Source: Lysobacter enzymogenes
GTDB lineage: Bacteria; Pseudomonadota; Gammaproteobacteria; Xanthomonadales; Xanthomonadaceae
Reading direction: 5' to 3'
DNA: 64,000 nt
Assembly (NCBI RefSeq): GCF_023617245.1
Contig: NZ_CP067396.1
Coordinates: forward strand, 2,046,001 to 2,110,000
Positions 1 through 9,118 of this stretch are shown here, in pieces (position 1 is the stretch's first letter; the number at the start of each line of letters is the position of its first letter). The position numbers were made by a program, and so were the translations under genes. The notes beneath the pieces are model-generated. The model was not told the DNA's origin. It saw only the letters and a program-made list of their open reading frames with translations, and made no database searches.

Positions 1-1680
1 CGCCAGCGCCTGGCCCGGGATCGCCATGTAGCGCTCGGCTTCGGCGGTGGACTGGGTTTCGCTCTCGGCCGAGTTGGCCAGCATGTATTGGATCACCTGC
101 TCGCGGGTCCAGTCCTTGCTGTGCAGGCCGGTGTCGACCACCAGCCGGATCGCGCGCCACAACTCGTTCTGCAGGTAGCCGAAGTAGTCGTACGGGCTCT
201 CGTACACGCCCAGGTCCTTGCCCAGCGATTCGGCGTACAGGCCCCAGCCCTCGGTGAACGCGGTCTCGCCGCCGAAGCGGCGGAACTTGGGCAGGTCGGT
301 GAGTTCCTGCTGCAGCGCCAGCTGGAAGTGATGGCCGGGGATCGCCTCGTGCAGGTACAGGTCTTCCGCGTCCCAGGTCTTGCGCGTGGGCAGATCGTAG
401 GTGTTGACGTAGAAGATGCCCGGACGCGTGCCGTCCTCGCTCGGACGCATGTACGAGCCGCCGGCGGCCGACTGCGCGCGGAACGCCTCGACCGGACGGA
501 TCTCGAACGGCGCCTTCGGCGTCAGCGAGAACTGTTCGGGGATGCGCTTGTTGATCTTCGCTTCCAGGCCGCGGTAATGCGCCAGCAGCGCCGGCTCGTC
601 CTTGAACACGAAGCGCGGGTCGGTCTGCAGGAACTTGAAGAAGGCCTGGCGGTCGCCCTTGAACTTGAGCGCGGCGATGGTCTTGTCCATCTCGCCGTGG
701 ATGCGCGCGACTTCGTCCAGGCCGATCTGGTGGATCTGCGCCGGCGTCAGCGCGGTGCTGGTGGAGCGGCGCGCGTTGAACGCGTACCACTCGCCGCCGT
801 TGGGCAGCGCGCCGAGGCCGGCGCTGGCGCGCGCCTGGGCCAGGTAATCGTCGCGCACGTAGTCGCGCAGGCGCGCGTAGGCCGGCATCAGCTCGGTCGC
901 GATGGCGTTGCGGTAGGCGGCGCTCAGGCGCTGCTTGTCGGCGTCGGAGAAGTCCGCCGGGAACTTCGCCACCGGGGTCCAGAACAGGCTGTCCTCGGGC
1001 TTGTCCTTGATCAGCGCGTCGAGCTGCGACACCACCTTGACCATCAGCGCCTTGGGCTGGACCACGCCGCGCTTGACGCCTTCGCGGCTATTGGCGACGA
1101 ACTGGTCGAAGATCGCCGGCACCTTGGCCGCGCGCTTGAGCCAGTTGTCGTAGTCGGCGACGGTCTTGAACGGCTGCGCGCCGGCGCCGGAACCCAACTG
1201 GGCGACGCTGGCGGCGAAGTTGTGGAACTGGTTGACCGGCTGCTGCCAGCTCGGGAAACGGTCCGATTCCAGCTCCAGCCGCGCGTTGCGCACGAAGATC
1301 TCGTAGCTCAGCAGGTCCTGCGCGGACAGGCCCTGCGCGCCGACCGACTCGACCGTCTTGAGCCAGCGCTGGAAGAACTCGCGGCGCTGCTGGCGGTACT
1401 GCGCGCCGGCGATGTTGGGCAGTTGGTCGTTGTAGCGCGGATCGCCCTGCTGGGTGGCCATCAGCGGGTTGAGCTTGAGGTTCTCTTCCCAGTACTGCTC
1501 GTACAGGCGGGTGAGCTTGGCGGCCTTGGTCTCCACGATGACGCCGGGCGAGGGCGCGGCGGCGGCGGGCGCGGCGAACGCCGCGACGGGCAAGGCGAGG
1601 GCCAGGGCGGCGGCGAGCAGGGACGCGCCGAGCAGCGGCGCGGCCGGGCGCGCGGACGCGCGGGTCGGGGAGGCGGTCAT
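1..1680 (-). CDS. DUF885 family zinc-dependent peptidase-like protein, exported (3' end cut by the window)
   Basis: I translated this directly from the minus strand. It starts at the ATG at 1680-1678 and runs off the left edge. The first ~38 residues are a short polar stretch with arginines, then an Ala/Leu core ending AAFA-AP, which is a Sec signal peptide. The rest is the helical DUF885 fold, with the diagnostic HEAIPGHHF segment near residue 443 (about 326-355 on the plus strand). DUF885 proteins are thought to be metallopeptidases of the HExxH type; the substrate is unknown. About 560 residues are visible, close to full length, so little is missing. It is divergent from the gene starting at 1967. 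Confidence 0.88.
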   Translation of the reverse strand, partial: MTASPTRASARPAAPLLGASLLAAALALALPVAAFAAPAAAAPSPGVIVETKAAKLTRLYEQYWEENLKLNPLMATQQGDPRYNDQLPNIAGAQYRQQRREFFQRWLKTVESVGAQGLSAQDLLSYEIFVRNARLELESDRFPSWQQPVNQFHNFAASVAQLGSGAGAQPFKTVADYDNWLKRAAKVPAIFDQFVANSREGVKRGVVQPKALMVKVVSQLDALIKDKPEDSLFWTPVAKFPADFSDADKQRLSAAYRNAIATELMPAYARLRDYVRDDYLAQARASAGLGALPNGGEWYAFNARRSTSTALTPAQIHQIGLDEVARIHGEMDKTIAALKFKGDRQAFFKFLQTDPRFVFKDEPALLAHYRGLEAKINKRIPEQFSLTPKAPFEIRPVEAFRAQSAAGGSYMRPSEDGTRPGIFYVNTYDLPTRKTWDAEDLYLHEAIPGHHFQLALQQELTDLPKFRRFGGETAFTEGWGLYAESLGKDLGVYESPYDYFGYLQNELWRAIRLVVDTGLHSKDWTREQVIQYMLANSAESETQSTAEAERYMAIPGQALA

Positions 1681-1966
1681 GAGGTCGATCCGGACGTATG
1701 GACCCGCAGGCTCGCGCGCGCCGAAGGGCGGGGCATGGGCCGAAGGTCATGGCGGCCGCGGCGCGCGGCCCGGCGCCGTGACAACGGCGGTGGATTGTCG
1801 AAGAATCCACGCGCGCGCCAATTCGGCCCGGGCGGGGCCCGAGACGACTCGATTCCGCTCGGTCCGGCCTCGTCCGGCCGCATCCGGCCGCATCCGGCCG
1901 CGTTTGGCGCCCGGGCTTTCGCGGCGCCCGCCGAATGGATCGCGAAGAGGCAACCAGGAGCAGCGC

Positions 1967-3175
1967 ATGTCCGCACCCATCGATGTGTCCGATCGCCCCG
2001 CCGGTTCGGTCAGCGATCCGGGCCGCTACCGGCTCGACCTGACCGCCACGCGCAGCCACGTGCTGACCATCGAGCCCGGCCGCGGCAATCTGATCCTCGG
2101 CCCGGCGCGCATGGGCAAGAAGGCCGACCTGCACGTCGCCGCGGACGAGGCGATCCAGTGGCGCGCGTTCGAGCCGTTCGCCACGCCCGCGGGTTCGCCG
2201 TGGCCGCGCTATATCGACTATCGCGGCAACGACAGCGGGTTTTTCGCCTGGTCGCAGCGGCGCGGCATCGAGCAATTCACCTGGGCGCCGGCGTTCGCCG
2301 ATGCGCGCGCCGTCGATGGCGGCGGCGCGGACATCCGCTCGTTGCAGATCCGGCTCGACGAGGTCTCCGGCCACCTGCGGCTGACCTTGCCCGAACGCAG
2401 CAGCCTCGGCCTGTACGGCGATCTCTCGCGCTTCACCGCAATGGGCGCGGCGCCGCGTTCGCTGTCGCTGCTGCCGGCATTGTCGCGCCGCCGCAGCGAC
2501 ACGCCGTACGCCTTGCCCGACCTGGGCCTGCTGCACGCGGCGACGTCGCTGTCGCTGCACGCCGGCCCGCTCGGCCAGCCGATCTCGCTCGCCGGCATCG
2601 AGCGCTTCGCCGCGCTGCGGAGCCTGTCGCTGTGGGGCGGCTTCAGCGATTGGGACGCGCTGGCGAAACTGACGGACCTCGACAGCCTGGAGATCCGTTT
2701 CGCGCCGCAGCTCGACGGCCTGCCGCCGCTCGACGCGTGGCCGAAGCTCGACCGCTTCATCGCCTACAACGTCGACGACGCCGCCGGCAAAACGCTCAAG
2801 ACCCAGCTCAAGGCGCGCGCCAAGATGCGCGAGTGGAGCGACTACGCTGCGGTGAGCCAGTTGCGCAAGCCCGAGTGGTGGCAGCGCGAGTATGGACGGC
2901 CGTTCGCCGGCTGGAGCGGCCGCAACGCCAAGGCGGCGAACGCCGCGTACGACACGGCATTGCAGGCGCTGGAACAGGCCGGCGACGCGGCAGCGGCGAA
3001 GGCGGCCGTCGTCGCGTTCGCCGCGCACTTCAACGACCTCAAGGGCATCGAAACCGGCGAGCGCGAGGACATCGGCGAGGCGGTGTGGCAGTTCAGCCAG
3101 CTGGCCCATGTGGCGGCGCTGGGCGTCGGCGAGGAGCAGGCGCTGGGGTGGTTCGATGAGGCGCGCGATTACTGA
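1967..3175 (+). CDS. Leucine-rich-repeat-like cytoplasmic protein of unknown function
   Basis: This 402-residue protein starts at an ATG preceded by AGGAG six bases upstream; a longer open frame extends upstream but has no comparable ribosome site. There is no signal peptide or membrane segment. Residues ~140-260 contain irregular leucine-rich repeats such as LRSLSLWGGFSDWDAL and LTDLDSLEIRFAP. The C-terminal ~100 residues are a separate helical part rich in Trp, Ala and Glu, with a GEREDIGEAVW segment. I do not recognise a named family. LRR proteins of this size are often protein-binding modules, some of them in toxin/immunity loci, but nothing adjacent supports that here. Half a family-A repeat follows the stop codon. 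Confidence 0.8.
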   Translation: MSAPIDVSDRPAGSVSDPGRYRLDLTATRSHVLTIEPGRGNLILGPARMGKKADLHVAADEAIQWRAFEPFATPAGSPWPRYIDYRGNDSGFFAWSQRRGIEQFTWAPAFADARAVDGGGADIRSLQIRLDEVSGHLRLTLPERSSLGLYGDLSRFTAMGAAPRSLSLLPALSRRRSDTPYALPDLGLLHAATSLSLHAGPLGQPISLAGIERFAALRSLSLWGGFSDWDALAKLTDLDSLEIRFAPQLDGLPPLDAWPKLDRFIAYNVDDAAGKTLKTQLKARAKMREWSDYAAVSQLRKPEWWQREYGRPFAGWSGRNAKAANAAYDTALQALEQAGDAAAAKAAVVAFAAHFNDLKGIETGEREDIGEAVWQFSQLAHVAALGVGEEQALGWFDEARDY

Positions 3176-3227
3176 GGGTTCGCTGCGCGGGTGCGAGTGT
3201 AGTGCGATGGATCGCGGCGATATGAGC

Positions 3228-3257
3228 GGAAAGCGTCGGGCCTGAAGGCCCTCCCAC
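3228..3257. repeat. Family-A REP half-element
   Basis: One arm of the palindromic family-A repeat lies downstream of the LRR-like gene: AAAGCGTCGGGCCTGAAGG followed by CCCTCCCAC. The partner arm is absent. Confidence 0.75.
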
Positions 3258-3300
3258 ATGCTGCGAAGGCCTTCCTGCTCGAGCGCTGAAGTCCCTCGGC

Positions 3301-4113
3301 TCAGTCCGCCGCGGCTTCGTCGCGCAGTTGCTTGGCCCGCTCGTGGCCTAGGTAGCCGTGGATCCACACCCGCAACAGATAGATCAACGGGATCATCGCG
3401 AACGCGGCCAGCATCTTGTAGCCGTAGTTGACCGTGCTGATCGCCAGGAACTGCGGGATCGGCCAGTGCTGCGGGCCGAGCACGAACGCGATGTACAGCA
3501 CCACGAAGCTGTCGACCAGCTGCGACACCGCGGTCGAGCCGGTCGCGCGCAGCCAGATGTGCTTGTCGCCGGTGACGCTGCGGATGCGGTGGAACACCGC
3601 CACGTCGATCAGCTGGCCGAGCATGAACGCGACCAGCGAACCGCCGATGCTCCACATGCCCTGGCCGAAGATCGCCGCGAACGCGGCCTGGTAGTCCGGC
3701 ACGCCCTGCGCCTGCGCGGCCTTGACCCACCAGCCCGCCGGCGCCAGCGCGATCGCGGCGAAGGCGAACAGGAAACCGTAGGCGATCAGCATCGCCGCCA
3801 GCCACGAAATCAGCCGCACGCCGCGGCGGCCGAAGAATTCGTTGATGACGTCGGTCATCAGGAACACCACCGGCCACAACAGGGTGCCGGCGGTGAAGTT
3901 CAGCGAGCCGGTCTGGCCGAACAGGTTCCACTGCAGCGGCGCGATCCCGAGCGTGTCTTCCAGGGCGAAGATCTTGACCCCGATGAACTCGGCCAGCGCC
4001 GCGTTCACGCAGAAGAACGAGGACAGCACGATGAACAGACGCAGCGAGCGGTCCTGTAGCGTGCGCGTGCCCTGGCCGCTGGCGAACGCGATGGTGTTCT
4101 CGCCGGCGCTCAC
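3301..4113 (-). CDS. yhhQ: Queuosine precursor transporter (YhhQ/VUT family)
   Basis: This 270-residue integral membrane protein has about six hydrophobic helices. Family features visible are the LSSFFCVNAALAEFIGVKIF first helix, the VFLMTDVINEFFGRRGVR loop and the GSLVAFMLGQLIDVAVFHRI segment. The family imports the 7-deazaguanine precursors preQ0/preQ1 used to make queuosine in tRNA wobble positions. The GTG start at 4113-4111 overlaps the TGA stop of the upstream sugar dehydrogenase (GTGA), which indicates translational coupling. The longer open frame upstream of this start is antisense or shadow coding. It is the last gene of a three-gene unit. Confidence 0.9.
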   Translation of the reverse strand: MSAGENTIAFASGQGTRTLQDRSLRLFIVLSSFFCVNAALAEFIGVKIFALEDTLGIAPLQWNLFGQTGSLNFTAGTLLWPVVFLMTDVINEFFGRRGVRLISWLAAMLIAYGFLFAFAAIALAPAGWWVKAAQAQGVPDYQAAFAAIFGQGMWSIGGSLVAFMLGQLIDVAVFHRIRSVTGDKHIWLRATGSTAVSQLVDSFVVLYIAFVLGPQHWPIPQFLAISTVNYGYKMLAAFAMIPLIYLLRVWIHGYLGHERAKQLRDEAAAD

Positions 4114-5288
4114 CGCTTCGGCCTCACCTTGTAGATCACGCCCGACTTGTCGTCGGTGAACAGGAAGCTGTCGCGGCCCAGCGCGAGCACGTCGCAGGGC
4201 CGGCCGACCGATTTGCCGTCCTGCAGGAAGCCGGCGACCAGATCGCCGCGCGCGCGCCCGTCGGCGCCGACGCGGACGATGCGGTAGCCGTGGCCGAGCT
4301 TGAGCTTGCTGGAGCCGTGCAGCGCCACCGCGAACTCGTCGCGCAACTGGCCGCCGTCGCTGGCGGGGAACCAGGTCAGGCCCAGCGCCGAGGCGTGCGA
4401 GGGGAAATACGCGAACGTCTTGGGCACCGTCGCGCAGCCTTGCTTGCGCGGGAACTTCGGATCGGCGAGCACCTTGCCGCGGCTGAAGTAGCAATACGGC
4501 CAGCCGTAGTCGGCGCCGTCCTTGACCGCGAACATGGTCTCGTCGGGCTTGTCGTCGCCGAGGTGGTCGGAGCCTTGGTTGGTGGCATAAAGCTGGCCGT
4601 CGCGGTACAGCAGCCCGACCGCGTTGCGCAGGCCGCGCGCGTAGGTGCGCTGGCCGCTGCCGTCGGGATTCATCTGCAGGATCGCCGCGCGCACTTCTTC
4701 CTTTTCCACGCAGGCGTTGCAGCTGCTGCCGACCGCGACATAGAGCTTGCCGCCGCCGAAGGCCAGGCTGCGGGTCAGGTGCCAGCCGCCGTACTTGTAG
4801 CTCAGGCCGTAGTCGGGGAAGGTCGCCAGCGTTTCGGGTTCGGAGGAAGGCTTCACGTCGCCGTTGCGGTAGCGATAGCGCAGCAGCTTGTCGGTGTTGG
4901 CCACGTACAGCCATTGCTGGCCGCGGGCGTCGGTGTGGAAGGCGACGCTGTTGGGATTGCGCTGCTTGTCCAGGTACACCGACACCTGGGCGTAGCGCTC
5001 GCGCTTCTCGTCCCAGCCGTCGAGCGCGTAGACCCGGCCGAGCTTGTTGTCGCTGAGGTCGTGCAGGTCGGTGACGAACAGGCGGCCGTCGGGGCTGCGG
5101 GCGAAGAAGCGCACGCGCTTGAGCCCTTGCACCACCGGCACGATCTCCAGGTCCGCCGGCAGGTCGAGGCTGAAGCTGCGGCCGTCGTCGAGCGCGACCG
5201 GGTGCGGGGTCAGCGCGGCGGCGGCCGCGGCGAACGGCAGCGCCAGCGCGGCGGCGAGGCAGAAGGAAAACGCGGAACGTCGGTTCAT
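4110..5288 (-). CDS. PQQ-dependent sugar (sorbosone) dehydrogenase-like beta-propeller protein
   Basis: The 392-residue protein has an N-terminal signal peptide (MNRRSAFSFCLAAALALPFA, then AAAA). Beta-propeller blades follow, with SPDGRLFVTDL, GWHLTRSLAF, NAVGLLYRDGQLYATNQGSD and ADYGWPYC motifs typical of the soluble glucose dehydrogenase/L-sorbosone dehydrogenase family. It probably oxidises a sugar or binds one in the periplasm; PQQ binding is inferred from the family. Several cysteines (for example SSCNACVEKEE) could form a disulfide. The ATG overlaps the stop of the DUF502 gene (ATGA), and its own stop overlaps the start of yhhQ. Confidence 0.87.
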   Translation of the reverse strand: MNRRSAFSFCLAAALALPFAAAAAALTPHPVALDDGRSFSLDLPADLEIVPVVQGLKRVRFFARSPDGRLFVTDLHDLSDNKLGRVYALDGWDEKRERYAQVSVYLDKQRNPNSVAFHTDARGQQWLYVANTDKLLRYRYRNGDVKPSSEPETLATFPDYGLSYKYGGWHLTRSLAFGGGKLYVAVGSSCNACVEKEEVRAAILQMNPDGSGQRTYARGLRNAVGLLYRDGQLYATNQGSDHLGDDKPDETMFAVKDGADYGWPYCYFSRGKVLADPKFPRKQGCATVPKTFAYFPSHASALGLTWFPASDGGQLRDEFAVALHGSSKLKLGHGYRIVRVGADGRARGDLVAGFLQDGKSVGRPCDVLALGRDSFLFTDDKSGVIYKVRPKR

Positions 5289-5974
5289 GGGGCGTCCTTG
5301 TCGGGCGCGGCCGCGGTCGCGGCGGCCGCGGAGGGCACGGAGAAGGGAATCGTCGCCGGCGACACCGCGCCGCCGGAAATGATGAAGCTCATCGCCTGGT
5401 CCACGCTCCAGTCGGTCGGGGTGATCTTCTCCACCGGCACGATTTCCAGATAACCCGACGTCGGGTTCGGCGTGGTCGGCACGTACACCGCGGCCAGCTC
5501 GCGGCCGCTGCCTTCCTCGCGCATGACCTTGGTGACGAAACCTATCGACTTCATCTCGGTATGCGGGAAGTCGACCAGCACCACGCGCTGGGTGCCGTCG
5601 GGTTTGGTCTGCAGGATGTCCAGCAGTTGCCGCGCGCTGCCGTAGATGGTGCTGGCCAGCGGGATGCGGCGGATCAGCGATTCGAACCAGCGCAGCAGGG
5701 TCTGGCCGACCACGCGCCGGGCCAGCGCGCCGGTCAGCAGGATCACCGCGACCGTGGCGATCAGCGCCAGCGCGGTCTGCACCCACTCGGAGCCGAGCCA
5801 ACCCAGCGCCTGCGGATGGGCGAGGGCGACGTCCCGCAACAGCGGCTCCACCAAGGGCTTGCTGATGTCCGACAGCAGCACGAACACGAACTTGACCACG
5901 ACCCAGGTCAGCCAGATCGGCAGCAGGGTCAACAGGCCGGAGAGGAACAGGCGTTGCAGATTCGGCGGGCGCAT
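5285..5974 (-). CDS. DUF502 family inner-membrane protein
   Basis: The 229-residue protein has two hydrophobic segments: near residues 8-35 (LFLSGLLTLLPIWLTWVVVK) and near 70-90 (ALALIATVAVILLTGALA). A soluble domain follows, containing IPLASTIYGSARQLLD and VVLVDFPHTEMKSIGFVT, which are hallmarks of DUF502. No biochemical function is established for the family. The C-terminal ~25 residues are Ala/Pro-rich and look unstructured. It heads a coupled three-gene unit (DUF502, sugar dehydrogenase, yhhQ), although the functions are not obviously linked. Confidence 0.88.
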   Translation of the reverse strand: MRPPNLQRLFLSGLLTLLPIWLTWVVVKFVFVLLSDISKPLVEPLLRDVALAHPQALGWLGSEWVQTALALIATVAVILLTGALARRVVGQTLLRWFESLIRRIPLASTIYGSARQLLDILQTKPDGTQRVVLVDFPHTEMKSIGFVTKVMREEGSGRELAAVYVPTTPNPTSGYLEIVPVEKITPTDWSVDQAMSFIISGGAVSPATIPFSVPSAAAATAAAPDKDAP

Positions 5975-6054
5975 GGCGCGGATTGTAGGGGAGCGCGCGC
6001 GCCGGGAGTTGCCTGCGGCGGGCCTTCAGTGCCCGGGCCATTGCATTGGGCTTC

Positions 6055-6144
6055 TGTGGCAGGGCCTTCAGGCCCGATGCTTTGCGGTCAGGCGTTCGCG
6101 ACCTGAGCGAAAGGCATCGGGCCTGAAGACCCTCCCGCGAAAGC
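6055..6144. repeat. Family-A REP element (inverted pair)
   Basis: Two arms, GGGCCTTCAGGCCCGATGC and GCATCGGGCCTGAAGACCC, face each other around a ~30-base core containing GCGACCTGA. It sits between two minus-strand genes and could fold into a long hairpin. Confidence 0.85.
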
Positions 6145-6188
6145 AGAAGTCCTCTTTCCCGAAGCCGCAGCCCTGTCGCAAAAAGCAC

Positions 6189-6211
6189 AAGCCCTCCGCG
6201 AGGGAGGGCTT
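6189..6211 (-). terminator. Rho-independent terminator of the kinase gene
   Basis: A perfect 9-bp stem, AAGCCCTCC / GGAGGGCTT, with a 5-base loop lies about 30 bases past the kinase stop codon. On the minus strand it is followed by a short T-run (GTGCTTTTTGC). Confidence 0.7.
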
Positions 6212-6239
6212 CACAAACATCCGCCGCGGCCGGCGGGCC

Positions 6240-8261
6240 TCAGCGCTCGCGCACCAAGCGGAAGCCGACGTCGTCGTAGCCGCGGCCCGCGCTCAGCGGC
6301 CGCTGCGCCTGCGCGCTGCGCCAGGAGTTGCCGCCGACCTGGCGCTGCTGGCAGTTGCGCCCGCAGTCGGCCGACCACATCGACAGCGAGCGCCCGCCGT
6401 TGACCGGCATGCGCTGGGCTTCCTCGGCGGTCGGCAGGCGGTAGCGGCGGCCGGTCTGCTGGCTGTACCACTGCGCGTAGGCCTCCGCGTCGGCGATCGA
6501 CACGCACACCACCGGCTCGGATTCGGTCTGGTCGAAGCCCGGCGCCTTCCAGTCCTTCGGCGCCAGCACCCGCAGCAGCGAGGCGCGTTCGCGGCACAGC
6601 GCCGGCGAGCGCTGGTTGGCGCTGGCGAAGCGGGCGAACTCGCCGCGGCTGACCGGGCGCGGGTTGAAGCTGACCGCCACGCTCGCCGCCGGCGCCGCCG
6701 CGGTGGCGGCGACCGCGCCGCGCGCGACCGTGCCGTCGCCGGCGATGCCGCGCGCCTGCGCGATCAGCTTGGTCGAAACCGTGCGCGGCAGGGCGAATTC
6801 GTCGGCCAGCGCGATCACCTTGCCGGCGTCGCCGCCGTCGCCGCGGCGCGCGGCCTGGTCCAGCCGCGCCTGCAGCGCCTGCGCGGCCTTCTCGCGCAGC
6901 GCGCGCTGCGCCGGCGAGTCGGCGGTGCCGGTCTGCTGGCCCAGCGCGGTGGCGTTGACCAGGTGCTGGCGCGCCTGCGGGTCGCGGCCCTCGCGCAGGT
7001 CGCGTGCGAGCGCTTCGCCGAAGGCCTGGGTGAGTTCCTCGACCACCACCGCCACTTCCGGGTTGGTGCTGTCCAGGTGCCAGGCGGTGAGCAAGCTGTT
7101 GTAGGCGTTGGCGTCGGCCGGCGCGGCCAGGCGGCCGTCGGCGATGTAGCCGCGCGCGGCCTGCAGCGAATCCTGCAGCGGCGCCTGCGGCAGCGGCGCC
7201 ATCATCGCCTGGGTCGGGTCGGGCGCGGCCGGCGCCGCGGCGCTGGCGGCGGGCTTGGGCTCGGCGCGGAAGAAACCGTCCTTCTCGACCCGGTTGAGGC
7301 CGAAGCCGACCACGACCACGCCGACCGCGGCCACCGCCAGCCCGGCCCAGGCCGGGGTGGCCCAGCGCTTGAGCGGGCGCAGCGCGACCATCGCGCGGCC
7401 GACGCCGCTGAGCTGGCCGCGCTGCTTGATCTCGGTCATCGCCTGGGCCATCTCGGCGGCGTTTTCGAAGCGCTGCTCGGGCGGCTTGGCCAGGGCGCGG
7501 TTCATGAAGCGCTGCCAGTGCTTGAGCGGCGGCGGCAGTTTCGGGATCGGGTTCTGCGCGTGCATCACCGCCATCGACAGCGCGTCGGGCGCCTCGAACG
7601 GCAGCCGGCCGGTCAGCATTTCCCAGATCAGCACGCCGAGGCTGTAGAGATCGGCGCGGCCGTCGACTTCCTCGCCGCGGGCCTGCTCCGGCGCCATGTA
7701 GGCGGTGCTGCCGACGGCCAGGCCGGTCGCGGTCATGCGCGCGCCGAAGCCGCGGCGCAGGGCGATGCCGAAGTCGGCCAGCAGCGGCCGTTCGGAGTTG
7801 TCGAACAGCACGTTCTCGGCCTTGACGTCGCGATGCACCACGCCGCGCGCGTGGGCGTATTCCAGCGCCGCCAGCAACGGTTCGGCGATGGCGATGACGT
7901 CGGCCTCGCCGCGCGCAAAGCCCTGCTCGATGCGCTTGCCCAGGTGGCCGCGCGGCAGGTAGGGCATGGCGTAGTACGGCAGCCCGTCGCGGGTGCGGCC
8001 GACTTCGTGGATGCTGACCACGTGCGGATGTTCCAGCCGCGCGATGGTGCGCACTTCGTTCTCGAAGCGGCGCCGGCTGACCTCGTCGGCCAACGCGTGC
8101 GGCAGCATGATCTTGATCGCGACCTCGCGCCCCAATGCGCTTTGCTCGCCCAGGTAGACCGTGGACGAGCCGCCGTGATTGATGATCTCGCGCAATCGAT
8201 AGCCGGCGATCTCCGGCATCGGCGCGCGTTGGGCATCAAATGGAATTGTGCTGTTGGACAT
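6240..8261 (-). CDS. Membrane-anchored Ser/Thr protein kinase with C-terminal formylglycine-generating-enzyme-like domain
   Basis: The 673-residue protein has a complete Hanks-type kinase domain at residues ~20-280: a glycine loop near NHGGSSTVYLGE, VAIK lysine 50, HRDVKAEN at 143-150, DFG at 163-165 and APE near 190. A Pro/Ala linker and one transmembrane helix (~315-335) follow, then a helical extracytoplasmic region. The last ~110 residues resemble the SUMF1/EgtB-type fold (PVVCVSIADAEAYAQWYSQQ, YRLPTAEEAQR, GYDDVGFRLVRE). I chose the ATG at 8261, not the one at 8291, because the kinase fold begins only ~18 residues later. The tail may sense a ligand; catalytic FGE activity is unproven. 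It stands alone. Confidence 0.87.
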   Translation of the reverse strand: MSNSTIPFDAQRAPMPEIAGYRLREIINHGGSSTVYLGEQSALGREVAIKIMLPHALADEVSRRRFENEVRTIARLEHPHVVSIHEVGRTRDGLPYYAMPYLPRGHLGKRIEQGFARGEADVIAIAEPLLAALEYAHARGVVHRDVKAENVLFDNSERPLLADFGIALRRGFGARMTATGLAVGSTAYMAPEQARGEEVDGRADLYSLGVLIWEMLTGRLPFEAPDALSMAVMHAQNPIPKLPPPLKHWQRFMNRALAKPPEQRFENAAEMAQAMTEIKQRGQLSGVGRAMVALRPLKRWATPAWAGLAVAAVGVVVVGFGLNRVEKDGFFRAEPKPAASAAAPAAPDPTQAMMAPLPQAPLQDSLQAARGYIADGRLAAPADANAYNSLLTAWHLDSTNPEVAVVVEELTQAFGEALARDLREGRDPQARQHLVNATALGQQTGTADSPAQRALREKAAQALQARLDQAARRGDGGDAGKVIALADEFALPRTVSTKLIAQARGIAGDGTVARGAVAATAAAPAASVAVSFNPRPVSRGEFARFASANQRSPALCRERASLLRVLAPKDWKAPGFDQTESEPVVCVSIADAEAYAQWYSQQTGRRYRLPTAEEAQRMPVNGGRSLSMWSADCGRNCQQRQVGGNSWRSAQAQRPLSAGRGYDDVGFRLVRER

Positions 8262-8458
8262 TCGCGGCCCCGTGTCGCGACTGCGCAGCATAACGCTGCG
8301 GCAGTGCCCGCGTGACGATTAGTGTGGCTTTTAAGTGCCCGCGTTTACAAGCCTGAGTGGGGCCCAGGCGTGGTTTCTGACAGGGCTTCCATACCGCAGG
8401 GCGCGATGGGGAATGGCGACGCGGGTCGCGAATGCGCCAAGCCGGCCGCGTCGGCCGC

Positions 8459-8908
8459 TCAGCGGTCGCGCTTGCGCCGCACGTAGAGCTGTTTGCGGAC
8501 TTTGGCGACGGTCTCGCCGCTGGCGTCGACGATGTCGTTGTCGAACCAGCGCAGGTATTTGTCGCCGCCGGCGGTGGCCGCGCGCAGTTCGTCCAGGATT
8601 TCGTCGGACAGGTCGAAGCGCGCGGTCACGGTGCCGCGGCCGGGCTTGAGGAATTCGATGCCGCCGGCGCGGTCCCAGACGATGTAGTCGCGGCCCAGCG
8701 CGTTCATCGCCAGCAGCATCCAGAACGGGTCGGTCATCGCGAACAGGCTGCCGCCGAAGTGGGTGCCGACGTAGTTGCGGTTCCACGGGCGCATGCGCAG
8801 TTCGACCGCGGCGTGGCGGTAGTCGGGCGAGATCGCGGCGACGTGCACGCCGGTGAACAGGAACGGCGGCCACAGGTTGAGGCCGAATCGCAGGGTGCTG
8901 GCTTTCAT
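8459..8908 (-). CDS. DUF4442 hotdog-fold thioesterase-like protein
   Basis: This 149-residue protein starts at MKASTLRFGLNLWPPF. The core MRPWNRNYVGTHFGGSLFAM followed by DPFWMLLAMNALG is characteristic of DUF4442, a hotdog-fold family related to acyl-CoA thioesterases (PaaI/YiiD type). The substrate cannot be predicted. The long open frame extending upstream to 10135 is the shadow of the thioredoxin-like gene and intergenic repeats. The protein is cytoplasmic, with no signal peptide. Confidence 0.87.
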   Translation of the reverse strand: MKASTLRFGLNLWPPFLFTGVHVAAISPDYRHAAVELRMRPWNRNYVGTHFGGSLFAMTDPFWMLLAMNALGRDYIVWDRAGGIEFLKPGRGTVTARFDLSDEILDELRAATAGGDKYLRWFDNDIVDASGETVAKVRKQLYVRRKRDR

Positions 8909-9009
8909 GCGCGCAAGGCTGGAGGGAGGCGCGGGCAGTCTGCCATACGGATGCGTATTGTTGAAGCCGTGGCGGTGAGTGGGGTGGTCGGCCGCGTTTC
9001 CTTGCCCGG

Positions 9010-9118
9010 CGTTCCGGGGAGAGCTTCTTCGCCGCGTCGTTCCGGGGAGAGCTTTCCCAACCGTCATTCCGAGGAGAGCTTCCCCCGGTCCGTCACTCCG
9101 AGGAGAGCTTCCCCGGTC
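9010..9118. repeat. Four degenerate direct repeats of 26-28 bp leading into a family-C inverted repeat
   Basis: Units beginning near 9010, 9036, 9062 and 9090 share CGT(C)NTTCCGNGGAGAGCTT. A fifth copy at 9118 becomes the first arm of the large inverted repeat. They look like decaying copies of the family-C arm. Confidence 0.75.

Noticed and set aside
88..3159. Very long plus-strand open frame across the DUF885 gene and the LRR-like gene
   Set aside because: It is the shadow of GC-rich coding DNA. The translation is Arg/Ala/Val-rich without motifs, and both real genes are well supported in other frames.
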